DNA from: Pseudomonadota bacterium
GTDB taxonomy: Bacteria > Pseudomonadota > Gammaproteobacteria > Pseudomonadales > Pseudohongiellaceae
Direction: 5' to 3'
Assembly (NCBI GenBank): GCA_027623555.1
Contig: JAQBSZ010000016.1
Span: forward strand, 1 to 64,000
Length of the DNA stretch: 64,000 bases
The translations under genes and the position numbers were made by a program. The notes beneath the pieces are model-generated. The model did no database searches and was not told the DNA's origin. It was given only the letters and a program-made list of their open reading frames with translations. Of the stretch, positions 18,486 through 26,766 are shown one piece after another. The stretch's first letter is position 1. Every line of letters begins with the position of its first letter.

Positions 18486-18787
18486 GGTAAGTAACGCCCG
18501 TAACAACAGCTTAATCCACGCAGTGAGTCGAAATCCTCGACCCTGTTGATATACACGGTCAGACAATAAAGCCCGAACTCACATACCTTGCTGGTATCCA
18601 AAAAAACAGGCCAGCAATACAGAGTAAGTTACTGCCAGTACCAGCCCGTTGGCCGTAGCATGTCAGAGAAATATATTTGGCCGGAAGATGTAAAGTTTAG
18701 CCAGGAAATAGACAGACTGGGAAACTTCGCGTTTCAAATTATCAATCTTTACTACCAGTGTGTTGTAAAAAGTTTCGAGGCAGAAAA
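18486..18787. other. Intergenic stretch without a supported gene
   Basis: About 300 bases between the DUF2161 gene and the small ORF on the minus strand. A plus-strand frame from 18588 to 18983 is open but has no Shine-Dalgarno sequence, no ATG until 18660 and a composition unlike the neighbours. I see no hairpin with a T-tract and no RNA gene. Confidence 0.5.
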
Positions 18788-18922
18788 TCAGAAAGGTAAG
18801 GGCACGCCTGGTTCAATTAGAAAGATGAGCTCGAAGGAGAATGGTAGTATCGCTAGCAGGAGTAGAAGCCAGCCAATTCTTACTAGAGTCTTGAGATTCA
18901 TATTGAAATCGAATGTCACCAT
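18788..18922 (-). CDS. Small hydrophobic protein, 44 residues
   Basis: ATG at 18922, preceded four bases upstream by GAAGGAG (18927-18933). The product begins MVTFDFNMNLKTLVRIG, then has an uninterrupted hydrophobic segment WLLLLLAILPFSFELIFLI and ends EPGVPLPF. It fits one transmembrane helix with a positively charged cytoplasmic N-side. It lies 70 bases downstream of the HAD phosphatase gene on the same strand and could be co-transcribed. No family is recognised; the support is the Shine-Dalgarno sequence and the clean membrane segment only. Confidence 0.45.
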   Translation of the reverse strand: MVTFDFNMNLKTLVRIGWLLLLLAILPFSFELIFLIEPGVPLPF

Positions 18923-18991
18923 GCATCTCCTTCGGCATACGACGCTTTTCTATCTGGTCGCGCTTCAATGCAAACCTGCTTGATAGAATAT

Positions 18992-19639
18992 TCAGGCAAC
19001 AATACTCTTCAGTTCACTTGTCGACTTGAGAATTGCCCGAGGATTTGACTCGAACAGCTCCTCATATCCCCCGAATCCCCAAAGAACGCCCATACCATCG
19101 AGATTGTTATCTCTTGCTGAAGTAATATCGATGGCCCTGTCCCCGATCATTACAGCGCTTTCATCAATTTTTCCATTTGCCAACAACGAGGAAAGCTGTT
19201 CGGTCTTTGGGATTCCTATGTCACCTCCACTAACAAATGCGAAGTAGTCTGATATCTCAAAAAGAGAGAGTATGCTGTTGGCGAAATCTTCCCGTTTTGA
19301 AGTACATACTCCAATTCTTACCTTGTTATTCTTGAAATATTCCAGCGCCTCGACTATTCCCGGATAAATTGTATTTTCAGAGAATCCCACTTCAAGATAG
19401 CGTTCTCTGTAGGTTGTAACCAGTTGCACTACTTCCTGGTCTTCCGCTTCAGGCAATATAGTAAGAAATCCCTCATCTAATGGAGGGCCAATTAACCTCA
19501 GCAACGATTGTGGATCCCTGGGTTCGTGCCCATGTTTCTCAAGGGCATAATTATAACAGCGAGTTATTCCCAGACTGGGATCGGATAATGTGCCATCCAG
19601 ATCGAATATGAGACTGCTTATACTGGATTTCATCAGCAC
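18992..19639 (-). CDS. HAD family hydrolase, phosphoglycolate phosphatase-like
   Basis: A 215-residue HAD-superfamily phosphatase with a C1-type cap. Motif I is IFDLDGTLSD (Asp13 nucleophile, Asp15), motif II is the Thr/Ser in GVCTSKRED, motif III is the Lys in GIPKTEQL, and motif IV is VMIGDRAID. The first codon is GTG at 19639, with an ATG two codons later at 19633; neither has a strong Shine-Dalgarno sequence. Such enzymes hydrolyse small phosphorylated metabolites; the exact substrate is not readable from sequence. Confidence 0.85.
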   Translation of the reverse strand: MLMKSSISSLIFDLDGTLSDPSLGITRCYNYALEKHGHEPRDPQSLLRLIGPPLDEGFLTILPEAEDQEVVQLVTTYRERYLEVGFSENTIYPGIVEALEYFKNNKVRIGVCTSKREDFANSILSLFEISDYFAFVSGGDIGIPKTEQLSSLLANGKIDESAVMIGDRAIDITSARDNNLDGMGVLWGFGGYEELFESNPRAILKSTSELKSIVA

Positions 19640-19710
19640 CCAGGTAATTCACACCAATATTCGTTGGAGCTTCCCACTGACTATTATTATTGAACACTTC
19701 GCCCAACTCG

Positions 19711-20952
19711 TCAGTTGTTTCGGGGTAAGTCCAACCCCATAGCTTTCCGCGCCAGGTGGTTTTTAATCATTGAAATATTGTCGACTCCGCTCATGCCGAC
19801 ATTTCTCAACCAGCGCACGGGAAGTGCTTGTTCGGCAAACAGGTGCTTGAATCCTTCCATCAACCACATCATGCCGAGGTTGTGACCGATGCGTTTCCTC
19901 TGGTAACGACCAAGTACTGTCGGGTCGGCCGGGCTGCGGCCCGCCTCAAGTCCACGGACCAGCTCTGCAGCCAAAGCAGCCGCATCCAATAGCCCGAGAT
20001 TAACCCCCTGACCTGCTAGTGGATGTATTGTATGGGCGGCGTCGCCGATTAGTACAATGTTATCCTGCACATAATCGAGCGCGTGACGTTGTCTCAAAGG
20101 AAAGGAATAGCGCTTGTCAACCCATTCGATCGTGCCGAGCTTGTTCTCAATATTCGTTGCCAGCTCATGCCTGAACTGATCATCAGGCATCTCCAGCAAT
20201 TGCTGTGCCCGATCCGGCACATCCGACCATACGATAGAACAATAGTCTTGGTCATCGTCTTCCCGCTTCGAAGCCAGGGGCAGAAATGCCAGGGGGCCGG
20301 TATCGATAAAGCGTTGCAAAGCCGTCTGTTTGTGCGGCAGTTCCGTGCGCACCGTAGTCACGAGTGCCAGGTGGTTGTAGTCCCATTCCCTGGTCTTGAA
20401 ACCTGCCAGTTCCCTGATTCGAGAATTGGCGCCATCAGCGGCAATAACCAGGCCGGCGGCGAATTGTTGTCCCTCTTCGGTTTCCAGGATTGTGCTGGCA
20501 TTGTTCACCGACAAATCCTTAATTGTCGCTGGTGCCATTAACTTGAGATTACTTACTTTCTCCAGCGCCGCATACAGAGCCGTGTTGATAATGGAATTCT
20601 CGACAATGGTGCCGAGTGATTGTTGATTAATCTCGGCCGCTGAAAAATGAATGCGCCCGGTTCCGTCAGCGTCCCATACTTCGATGTCCTGATAAGGACA
20701 GCAGCGCATCGCATTGATTGCTTCCCACGCGCCAATTTCAGAGAATATCTTTTGCGAAGCAGGTGTTAAGGCACTCACTCGCGCATCGAATTTGAGCGAA
20801 TCCTGTGCAAAGGGAAGCTGTGTGGAGTCGTACTGCGTACGATCGATCAAAGCGATTCGAAGGTCGAGACTACCCAGCAGGCAAGCCATGCTTGCGCCCA
20901 CCATGCCACCACCCACAATTACGATATCGAAGTCTGCTGCGTCAGTTTTCAT
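19711..20952 (-). CDS. ubiI: UbiI/VisC-type FAD-dependent ubiquinone hydroxylase
   Basis: A 413-residue flavoprotein monooxygenase of the UbiH/UbiF/UbiI group. Residues about 9-24 carry the FAD dinucleotide motif (IVIVGGGMVGASMACLL), the middle has the DG motif region (VIAADGANSRIRELA), and the second FAD motif is IVLIGDAAHTIHPLAGQGVNLGL near 290. It hydroxylates the ubiquinone ring during biosynthesis at the inner membrane. Its position near pepP-ubiH matches the ubiI (visC) place in other gammaproteobacteria, although a plus-strand gene pair separates it from ubiH. Assignment among UbiI and UbiF is by context; substrate site is not certain. Confidence 0.85.
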   Translation of the reverse strand: MKTDAADFDIVIVGGGMVGASMACLLGSLDLRIALIDRTQYDSTQLPFAQDSLKFDARVSALTPASQKIFSEIGAWEAINAMRCCPYQDIEVWDADGTGRIHFSAAEINQQSLGTIVENSIINTALYAALEKVSNLKLMAPATIKDLSVNNASTILETEEGQQFAAGLVIAADGANSRIRELAGFKTREWDYNHLALVTTVRTELPHKQTALQRFIDTGPLAFLPLASKREDDDQDYCSIVWSDVPDRAQQLLEMPDDQFRHELATNIENKLGTIEWVDKRYSFPLRQRHALDYVQDNIVLIGDAAHTIHPLAGQGVNLGLLDAAALAAELVRGLEAGRSPADPTVLGRYQRKRIGHNLGMMWLMEGFKHLFAEQALPVRWLRNVGMSGVDNISMIKNHLARKAMGLDLPRNN

Positions 20953-21110
20953 CGGCGACTATTATAGGCGCAGTTTCTGCGATTCCCTAACGCGTGCTTG
21001 TCTCAGAGCAAGTCCGATTGCTAGACTGCTTTTGCTGCTGTTATTAACAGATACAGTGAAGAAAAGAGAAGCAACCCAGGACTGGGCGATTGGCACAACA
21101 GGAGAACGAC

Positions 21111-21572
21111 ATGGCGTTAACACTGAATGTAGAACAACTGGCTGACTACATCGGCAAAGAAGTAGGTGTCTCAGACTGGCTTTTGGTAGACCAGGAAAGA
21201 ATCAACGGGTTTGCCGACGCCACCGGCGATCATCAATTCATTCATGTCGATCCGGAACGCGCTGCGCAGACTCCTTTTGGAACCACTATCGCACACGGAT
21301 TTCTTACTATGTCGCTGATGGTGCCGATGGGTTACGAAGGAAGTACCAAATTGGAAAATAGCGTCATGGGAATCAATTACGGTTTTGACAAACTCCGATT
21401 TCTTAATCCAGTAAAAGTTAACAACAAGATACGTGGTCGCTTCGAATTGGTTAGCGCCGAGGAAAAGAAGCCCAAGCAGTGGCTACTCAAGCACAATGTC
21501 ACCGTTGAAATTGAAGGTGAGGAAAAACCGGCGCTGATCGCCGAGTGGTTGGGCATGTCGATAATTGCCTAG
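21111..21572 (+). CDS. MaoC family (R)-hydratase
   Basis: A 153-residue hot-dog-fold protein starting at ATG 21111, with AGGAG six bases upstream; an upstream ATG at 21090 in the same frame lacks a site. The hydratase 2 motif is complete: FADATGDHQFIHVDPERA with the catalytic Asp/His pair, followed by TTIAHGFLTMSL. Such proteins hydrate enoyl-CoA to (R)-3-hydroxyacyl-CoA. It lies head to head with ubiI, about 160 bases apart, and shares the strand with the DUF1499 lipoprotein gene downstream. Confidence 0.85.
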   Translation: MALTLNVEQLADYIGKEVGVSDWLLVDQERINGFADATGDHQFIHVDPERAAQTPFGTTIAHGFLTMSLMVPMGYEGSTKLENSVMGINYGFDKLRFLNPVKVNNKIRGRFELVSAEEKKPKQWLLKHNVTVEIEGEEKPALIAEWLGMSIIA

Positions 21573-21670
21573 TCAGCAGCTGATCTGTTAACGTAACGAG
21601 CAGTCCTTTCCAAACCAAGACACATAGCTAATAGATTGAGCTTGAGAGACAATAAACTTCGAAATACAGC

Positions 21671-22078
21671 ATGAAAAAATCGTTGTTAACAATAATCGCA
21701 TTGCTGACTGCCTGCGCCGGTGAACCTCCACAGAATATCGGCATTCAGAACGGTCGGCTGACACCTTGCCCGGAGTCTCCGAACTGTGTCTCCAGCTTTG
21801 CAGGCGATGAGACCCACCGGATCGAGCCAATCGCGGCAAACCTCAATCAGATCGAGCGAGTCTTGCTGAGTTTAGATGAGGCCAACATTGTCAATGCGCA
21901 AGATGCCTATATCTACGCTGAGTTCACCAGCCGCATCATGCGCTACGTTGACGATGTGGAATTCATGTATGACAGCGCTGCCGGAGTAACCCATGTGCGC
22001 TCGGCATCGCGCCTGGGCTATAGCGACATGGGAGCAAACCGCAACCGGATCGAGAACATCCGGGCGAACGTGCGTTAG
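21671..22078 (+). CDS. DUF1499 family lipoprotein
   Basis: A 135-residue protein of the DUF1499 family. The signal MKKSLLTIIALLTAC provides a lipobox with Cys15, and the family's PCPESPNCVSS motif follows at about 32-42. The IRANVR C-terminus is also typical (…NRIENIRANVR). Probably an envelope lipoprotein of unknown function. It is convergent with ubiH, 19 bases away. Confidence 0.85.
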   Translation: MKKSLLTIIALLTACAGEPPQNIGIQNGRLTPCPESPNCVSSFAGDETHRIEPIAANLNQIERVLLSLDEANIVNAQDAYIYAEFTSRIMRYVDDVEFMYDSAAGVTHVRSASRLGYSDMGANRNRIENIRANVR

Positions 22079-22097
22079 CCCTATTCCTGGTTCGCTC

Positions 22098-23333
22098 CTA
22101 CTTGGCTCCGAGCCCCATCGCCTGCTCGGCAAACTCATGTTTGATGGAGGGCATCAGGTCGATCGACAGTAATCCCAATTTTCTTGCCACTACCGAGACT
22201 TGTCGGTTGCTGGAGAACAGACGCGTCAATTGATCGGTAAACCTGATGGTTCTGCGCTGGTCAAAATCCTGGTTGTCGAGGTAATCCTGCAGCACCGCCA
22301 TGTCGCCGAGTGGGCCCCCACGCTCATTGGCCAGCTGCAGTCGCTCGACTAATACCGCCGTATCACGAAGCGCCAGATTTAGCCCCTGCCCAGCCACAGG
22401 ATGCAGGGTATGAGCCACATTGCCCAGCAACACCAGCCCCGGCCTAATTTGTTCCTTGGCCACAGAAAGCGTTAAGGGATAGCAGAACCTCTCCCCTGTA
22501 TGTGTGATCCTGCCTAGCCGATTACCAAATCTTTCCATGAGTAGCTCCAGCAGCGCCCCTGGCTCCAGAGCCAGCAAGTCGGCACTCTGCCCGGCGCTAA
22601 CTGTCCAGACCAGGGATCCCCGGTTCTCGGATTCGAAAGATCCCAGCGGTAACACGGCCAGTGGTCCAGTATCGGTAAAGCGCTCGAAGGCCACATTGTT
22701 ATGCGGTTTCTCGAAGGCAATATTGGCAATCAGGGCGTGTTGTTGATAATCACTAATCGATTGTTCTATCCCCAGCTGACTGCAGATTGGTGACTTGCCT
22801 CCGTCGGCCAGAACCAGCAGTGAAGTGTCCACAGAGAAATTATTTCCCCCGCTTTCTATCTGTAGCTGCATTCCAGTGGCAAGAGGGCTCGCCTGATTAA
22901 CCTTCGCCGGTGCTAACAGGTTTATCCGTGCAGATGCGGCCATGGCCTCATTCAATACTTCGCCTAACCATTGATTCTCCACCACATAACCCAGTGCTTC
23001 CACGTTATGCTCGCTATGCACCAGGTGGGTGGAGCCGAAGCGGCCTCTGTCTGAAACATGGATCTCTTTAATCGGTGTGACTCGGCCAGCCAGCTGCGAC
23101 CACAAGCCCATCTGCTCGTAGATTCGATGTGAGCCGTGGGACAGGGCAGTAGAGCGGGCATCGAAGCTGGGTTGTTGAGATAGGTTGACAGATAGCGGCA
23201 CTGCCTCAACTATTAATATCGACAGGCTGTTATTTTCCACTGCTTTGCACAGAGCACAGGCAAAACTGGCACCCACCATGCCCCCGCCCACTACAACCAG
23301 GTCATAGTGAGATTCTGGCGTTTCAATCAGCAT
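22098..23333 (-). CDS. ubiH: 2-octaprenyl-6-methoxyphenyl hydroxylase
   Basis: A 411-residue FAD monooxygenase. The FAD motif is LVVVGGGMVGASFACAL (about 11-27), the middle NADPH/FAD motif is VLADGGKSPICSQLG, and the C-terminal motif is LVLLGNVAHTLHPVAGQGLNLAL; the usual Asp of GDAAH is Asn here (GNVAH), which is also seen in UbiH. It catalyses a ring hydroxylation in ubiquinone biosynthesis. The start is 17 bases after the pepP stop, so pepP-ubiH is one operon, as in Escherichia coli and Pseudomonas. Confidence 0.9.
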   Translation of the reverse strand: MLIETPESHYDLVVVGGGMVGASFACALCKAVENNSLSILIVEAVPLSVNLSQQPSFDARSTALSHGSHRIYEQMGLWSQLAGRVTPIKEIHVSDRGRFGSTHLVHSEHNVEALGYVVENQWLGEVLNEAMAASARINLLAPAKVNQASPLATGMQLQIESGGNNFSVDTSLLVLADGGKSPICSQLGIEQSISDYQQHALIANIAFEKPHNNVAFERFTDTGPLAVLPLGSFESENRGSLVWTVSAGQSADLLALEPGALLELLMERFGNRLGRITHTGERFCYPLTLSVAKEQIRPGLVLLGNVAHTLHPVAGQGLNLALRDTAVLVERLQLANERGGPLGDMAVLQDYLDNQDFDQRRTIRFTDQLTRLFSSNRQVSVVARKLGLLSIDLMPSIKHEFAEQAMGLGAK

Positions 23334-23350
23334 GATCCGCGAGCCTCTGA

Positions 23351-24673
23351 CTAATGTATGGATTCCGCCATGAACGATTCGATCTCCTGAACAGTTCTTG
23401 GAATTCCCACACTCAGTACCTTATGGCCGGTCTTGGTAACCAGCACATCATCTTCAATACGCACCCCAATGCCCCGCCACTTCTTCGCCACTTTTCTATT
23501 GTTCGGCGCAATATAGATTCCTGGCTCGATGGTGGTCACCATTCCGGCTTCCAGCAGCCGCCAGTGATCGTCAATCTTGTAGTCGCCTACATCGTGCACA
23601 TCCATGCCCAGCCAGTGACCAACCCGGTGCATATAAAACTCCTTGTACGCCTCGCTCTTGATGAGTTGCGCCGGTCGACCTTTCAACAGGCCGAGTTTTA
23701 CCAGTCCCTGGGTAATAACCTTCACCGAGGCATTGTGTGGCGCGTCCCAGGCCGCTCCCGGCTTGACTGCTTCGATGGCAGCATCCTGCGCCTTGAGAAC
23801 AATCTCATAGATGGCTTGTTGTTCTGGAGAAAACTTTCCGCTCGCTGGAAAGGTTCGGGTAATATCGGATGCATAGTATTCAAACTCACAACCTGCATCG
23901 ATAAGTACCAGATCTCCCTCTTTTATCTCGCAATTGTTGGAATCATAGTGCAATGTGCAAGCATTGTCGCCGGCACCGACGATTGATCCATAGGCAGGCG
24001 AACGACTGCCGTTTCGTGTAAAGGTGTAGAGTAACTCTGCTTCGAGCTCGAATTCTTTCAGGCCTGGTTTGCAGGCCGCCATCGCTCGCTTGTGTCCCTC
24101 GGCCGAGATTTTCGCGGCCTGTTCCATCAGCTTGATTTCAGCGGTACTCTTGACCAGTCGAAGTTCGTGCAACAGATGATCGAGCACGAGGAATTCATTC
24201 GGCGGATGGTCCCCCATCTTCGCCTTCTTGCGAATCACTTTCACCCAGTCCATGACTTTGCTGTCAAACTGGTCATCCTTGCCCATGGCGTAATAGACGC
24301 GGTCACACCCTCCTATCATCCCCGGCAGGATCTCGTCGATATCAGTGATCGGGAATGCATCATCAACGCCCAATTCATCACAAGCAGCTTCTGGCCCCAG
24401 AAGTTTGCCTTCCCAAAGCTCCTTTAGCTTGTCTTTTTCCTGGCAGAACAACACAACCTCACCTTGCTTACGGCCCGGAATCAACGCCAGCAAGGCGTTT
24501 TTCTCAGCAAATCCAGTGAGATAGTAGAAATCGCTGTTTTGTCGATACGGATATTCTGTATCACTGTTACGGGCACGCGCCGGTGCGGCTGCCAGTAGTG
24601 CAATACTGCTCGGCTCCATTTGCGCCATCAACTCCTTGCGACGCTTGTGCATTTCCTGAAAATTACTGCCCAT
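23351..24673 (-). CDS. pepP: Xaa-Pro aminopeptidase
   Basis: A 440-residue M24 metallopeptidase that releases the N-terminal residue before proline. It has the N-terminal AMP_N domain (SDTEYPYRQNSDFYYLTGF) and the pita-bread catalytic domain with the two-metal ligands: Asp in LIDAGCEFEYYASDITRTFP (two Asp), His in MHRVGHWLGMDVHDVG, and Glu in TTIEPGIYI and RIEDDVLVT. The chosen ATG 24673 has GAGGGG upstream; the frame extends to a TTG at 24694. The ygfB gene that often precedes pepP is absent; the next gene upstream is divergent. Confidence 0.92.
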   Translation of the reverse strand: MGSNFQEMHKRRKELMAQMEPSSIALLAAAPARARNSDTEYPYRQNSDFYYLTGFAEKNALLALIPGRKQGEVVLFCQEKDKLKELWEGKLLGPEAACDELGVDDAFPITDIDEILPGMIGGCDRVYYAMGKDDQFDSKVMDWVKVIRKKAKMGDHPPNEFLVLDHLLHELRLVKSTAEIKLMEQAAKISAEGHKRAMAACKPGLKEFELEAELLYTFTRNGSRSPAYGSIVGAGDNACTLHYDSNNCEIKEGDLVLIDAGCEFEYYASDITRTFPASGKFSPEQQAIYEIVLKAQDAAIEAVKPGAAWDAPHNASVKVITQGLVKLGLLKGRPAQLIKSEAYKEFYMHRVGHWLGMDVHDVGDYKIDDHWRLLEAGMVTTIEPGIYIAPNNRKVAKKWRGIGVRIEDDVLVTKTGHKVLSVGIPRTVQEIESFMAESIH

Positions 24674-24888
24674 AGTCCCCTCTAAAAAACTCAATCAAAT
24701 CAAGCGACCAAGCATATAGCTGTCTTAAATTGGAACCAAGTCCCAATTTTTGTGATTCCATGATTGACCCATTTTCAACTCGGCTCTATAGTTATGGCAC
24801 TGTTAATGTAAATCCTAAGCTTTTGCCAATAGTCCTTTGGGGCTATTAGTAAATAAACAAAACCTAAACTAATAAAAACACTACGAAA

Positions 24889-25095
24889 ATGAGCGAAGAG
24901 CGATTCGATACCCTAAATGACAAAGTCGATGATTTGATTGACATTTGTGCTGAAATGAAGCGGGAAAATCAGCTACTTAAAGCCAGTGCTAATTCCTGGC
25001 AGTCCGAACGCAAGCAATTGATGGATAAGAATAAACAAGCAAAAACCAAGCTGGAATCGATTCTCGTTCGACTCAAGGCCATGGGCCAATCCTGA
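24889..25095 (+). CDS. ZapB-like small coiled-coil protein (TIGR02449 family)
   Basis: A 68-residue protein that is almost entirely coiled coil (LNDKVDDLIDICAEMKRENQ, then LESILVRLKAMGQ). It matches the TIGR02449 family found just upstream of zapA in many gammaproteobacteria. A role with the cell-division ring is inferred from that linkage. The stop is 31 bases before zapA on the same strand, so the two are co-transcribed. A weak hairpin (around 24830-24850) lies in its leader. Confidence 0.85.
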   Translation: MSEERFDTLNDKVDDLIDICAEMKRENQLLKASANSWQSERKQLMDKNKQAKTKLESILVRLKAMGQS

Positions 25096-25126
25096 GCACA
25101 CCCCAAGCGACCGCGGATAAGTAAAC

Positions 25127-25441
25127 ATGAACGAACAGAGCACCGCCGTACAAGTAAAAATCCTGGATAAAGAGTACCAGGTGAATTGTCCGCCTTCCGA
25201 TCAGGAAGCGCTGATGAAGTCAGCCAAGTACCTCGATGAGAACATGCGCAAGATCAAGAGTCGCGGCAATATTCATGGCGGGGAGAAAATAGCCGTGATG
25301 GCAGCATTGAATATTACCCATGACATGCTGCGCAAGAACCGCATGATAAACGAGAGCCGACATATTACTGCGCAGCAGGTCAAGGTGATTGAAGACAAGA
25401 TTGACCTGGCAATCGCTACCAACCGACAACTCGAAATCTGA
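25127..25441 (+). CDS. zapA: Cell division protein ZapA
   Basis: A 104-residue ZapA. The globular part holds VQVKILDKEYQVNCPPSDQEAL and the helix SAKYLDENMRKIK, followed by the conserved EKIAVMAALNITHDML and a C-terminal coiled coil. ZapA cross-links FtsZ filaments at mid-cell. It is followed by 6S RNA and 5-FCL, the standard zapA-ssrS-fau arrangement. Confidence 0.93.
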   Translation: MNEQSTAVQVKILDKEYQVNCPPSDQEALMKSAKYLDENMRKIKSRGNIHGGEKIAVMAALNITHDMLRKNRMINESRHITAQQVKVIEDKIDLAIATNRQLEI

Positions 25442-25543
25442 AATCACCTAACAACATCTCTGTGACAAGTTCGGCAGGCTACCAGGCCTCCTGTAGGCCT
25501 GATTCCTACTCTCTCTTCGCTTTTCTCCTCTCTGTAGCCGATA

Positions 25544-25549
25544 TATACT
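25544..25549 (+). promoter_or_regulatory. Putative -10 box of the 6S RNA promoter
   Basis: TATACT is placed to start transcription near 25556, where the conserved 6S closing stem begins. A weak -35 (TTTTCT, 25521-25526) is 17 bases upstream. Support is positional. Confidence 0.5.
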
Positions 25550-25553
25550 AGCT

Positions 25554-25739
25554 GGAGAGTTCCCTAGGACATTTGCCAATCAAAAGTGTTCTTGAGCCGA
25601 TATCATGTTAACCGGAGGCAACTCGATAGATGTTGTTGTGCATGTCCGCTCGTCGGAAAGCCTTATACATCGCGGGAGCCACCACCTGAACCTTGGGTTC
25701 AGGGCAAATTTGATAGCGGTGTTCCGGGGGACTTGACTC
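25554..25739 (+). ncRNA. ssrS: 6S RNA
   Basis: 6S RNA mimics an open promoter and sequesters sigma-70 RNA polymerase in stationary phase. The landmarks are GAGCCGATAT on the 5' side (25594-25603), GCATG at 25640, CTCGTCGGAAAGCCTTA near 25649-25665, and the strongly conserved hairpin CACCTGAACC/GGGTTCAGGG (25683-25703). The terminal stem is AGTTCCC (near 25558) with GGGGACT (near 25728). It lies between zapA and the 5-FCL gene, its standard location. Ends are estimated from the stem. In E. coli 6S is cut from a transcript that includes the downstream gene; the same is likely here. Confidence 0.9.
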
Positions 25740-25769
25740 TTACCTTGCGGTTTCTTTCGTATCTCAATT

Positions 25770-26366
25770 ATGAACAAAGAAGAACGTCATGATCTCCGCG
25801 ATTCGCTTCGGGAGACTCGAAGAGGGCTTACGGATGATCAACAAGTCAGCGCCGCTGAGAGCCTGCGCTCTCTGGTTGCTGAGCAGGATTTCTTTCATAA
25901 AGCCACACGGATTGCGTTTTACAATGGTGTGGATGGCGAGATCGATCCGAAACCCCTGATGGAGCAGGCGCTAAGCGAAGGCAAGGCTTGCTTCTTGCCA
26001 ACCCTAACGGAAGATAATCCCGACCTGGTGTCCTTTGCTCCCTTTGACTCCGACACACCATTAAGCGCTAACCGCTGGGGCATTGGCGAGCCACCGCATG
26101 AAGATGCTACGGTTTCACCGACAGATTTTGACGTGGTTTTCGTACCCCTGGTGGGTTTCGATGCCCATTGTTTTCGACTGGGCATGGGCAAGGGATTCTA
26201 TGATCGGACTTTCAGTTTCAAGATATTCAATCGCCGCAGCCGACCCATGCTTATTGGCCTCGCCCATGAATGTCAGTTGACGGATTCGTTTCCTACGGCA
26301 AGTTGGGATGTCCGGCTGGATGCGGTGATTACCTCTGAAAAAATATACCGCCCCGATACTGCATAG
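25770..26366 (+). CDS. fau: 5-formyltetrahydrofolate cyclo-ligase
   Basis: A 198-residue enzyme converting 5-formyl-THF to 5,10-methenyl-THF with ATP. Motifs: LRDSLRETRRGLTDDQQ at the N-terminus, the IAFYNGVDGEIDPKPL block, RWGIGEP, and the signature VFVPLVGFDAHCFRLGMGKGFYDRT with the ATP-binding glycine-rich loop (about 122-146). It sits directly after 6S RNA as in other gammaproteobacteria and is probably co-transcribed with it. Confidence 0.92.
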   Translation: MNKEERHDLRDSLRETRRGLTDDQQVSAAESLRSLVAEQDFFHKATRIAFYNGVDGEIDPKPLMEQALSEGKACFLPTLTEDNPDLVSFAPFDSDTPLSANRWGIGEPPHEDATVSPTDFDVVFVPLVGFDAHCFRLGMGKGFYDRTFSFKIFNRRSRPMLIGLAHECQLTDSFPTASWDVRLDAVITSEKIYRPDTA

Positions 26367-26462
26367 GGCGGAATACTGAGCTACTGCTACTACCTATCCC
26401 TGGTTAAGCTCTCCCTTTTCGTTATCTTTAGAACAGCTGCCTGCCTCTTCTCAGGCCCCTGC

Positions 26463-26555
26463 CTACATCAAGGCGCTTTGAGCGACGCTGCTGGCCAGTA
26501 TACTCACAACGAATAGCGTGATCACCACCAATACCATGTCCGGCTTCTTGCGCAT
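26463..26555 (-). CDS. Small conserved membrane protein, 30 residues
   Basis: ATG at 26555 is preceded by CGGAG seven bases upstream. The 30-residue product starts MRKKPDMVLVVITLF and continues with a single hydrophobic segment (VVSILASSVAQSALM). The pattern 'MRRKPDL...hydrophobic...TQS' recurs in other gammaproteobacteria by my recollection, beside folate or SOS genes. It has one transmembrane helix with basic N-terminus. Its role is unknown. It occupies most of the otherwise gene-free 400-base gap between fau and imuA. Confidence 0.65.
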   Translation of the reverse strand: MRKKPDMVLVVITLFVVSILASSVAQSALM

Positions 26556-26697
26556 TGTGTTCTCCGTGCAGTCTCAACGTACAGCGACCTAATGTTCAAG
26601 GGGCTTAACGGCTCGTTTTTTCAAAGCTTTAGGTTTTTTCCCTAAAAAACAATACAGTATCGAAGTTAGTTAATGTGCACTTAATGTGGATTTGCTG

Positions 26698-26742
26698 TTG
26701 CTTTCCAAAAATTGCTCTCTATAATACTGTATAAACATACAG
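26698..26742 (+). promoter_or_regulatory. LexA-controlled promoter of imuA-imuB
   Basis: The SOS box CTGTATAAACATACAG (26727-26742) is a perfect CTGT-N8-ACAG palindrome. It overlaps just after a TATAAT (26720-26725) with TTGCTT (26698-26703) 16 bases before. The ATG of imuA is 24 bases downstream. LexA binding here would block transcription until DNA damage. Confidence 0.9.
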
Positions 26743-26766
26743 TAATTAGAAGATCAGTTTTTCGAA

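Noticed and set aside
18588-18983. Plus-strand frame of 131 codons after the DUF2161 gene
   Set aside because: It starts at TTG without a Shine-Dalgarno sequence, resembles no family and overlaps antisense to the better-supported 44-residue ORF on the minus strand.
25442-25553. Hairpin CAGGCTAC/GTAGGCCTG before 6S RNA as a terminator
   Set aside because: A bulge and no T-tract; it may be a leader structure but I cannot support termination.
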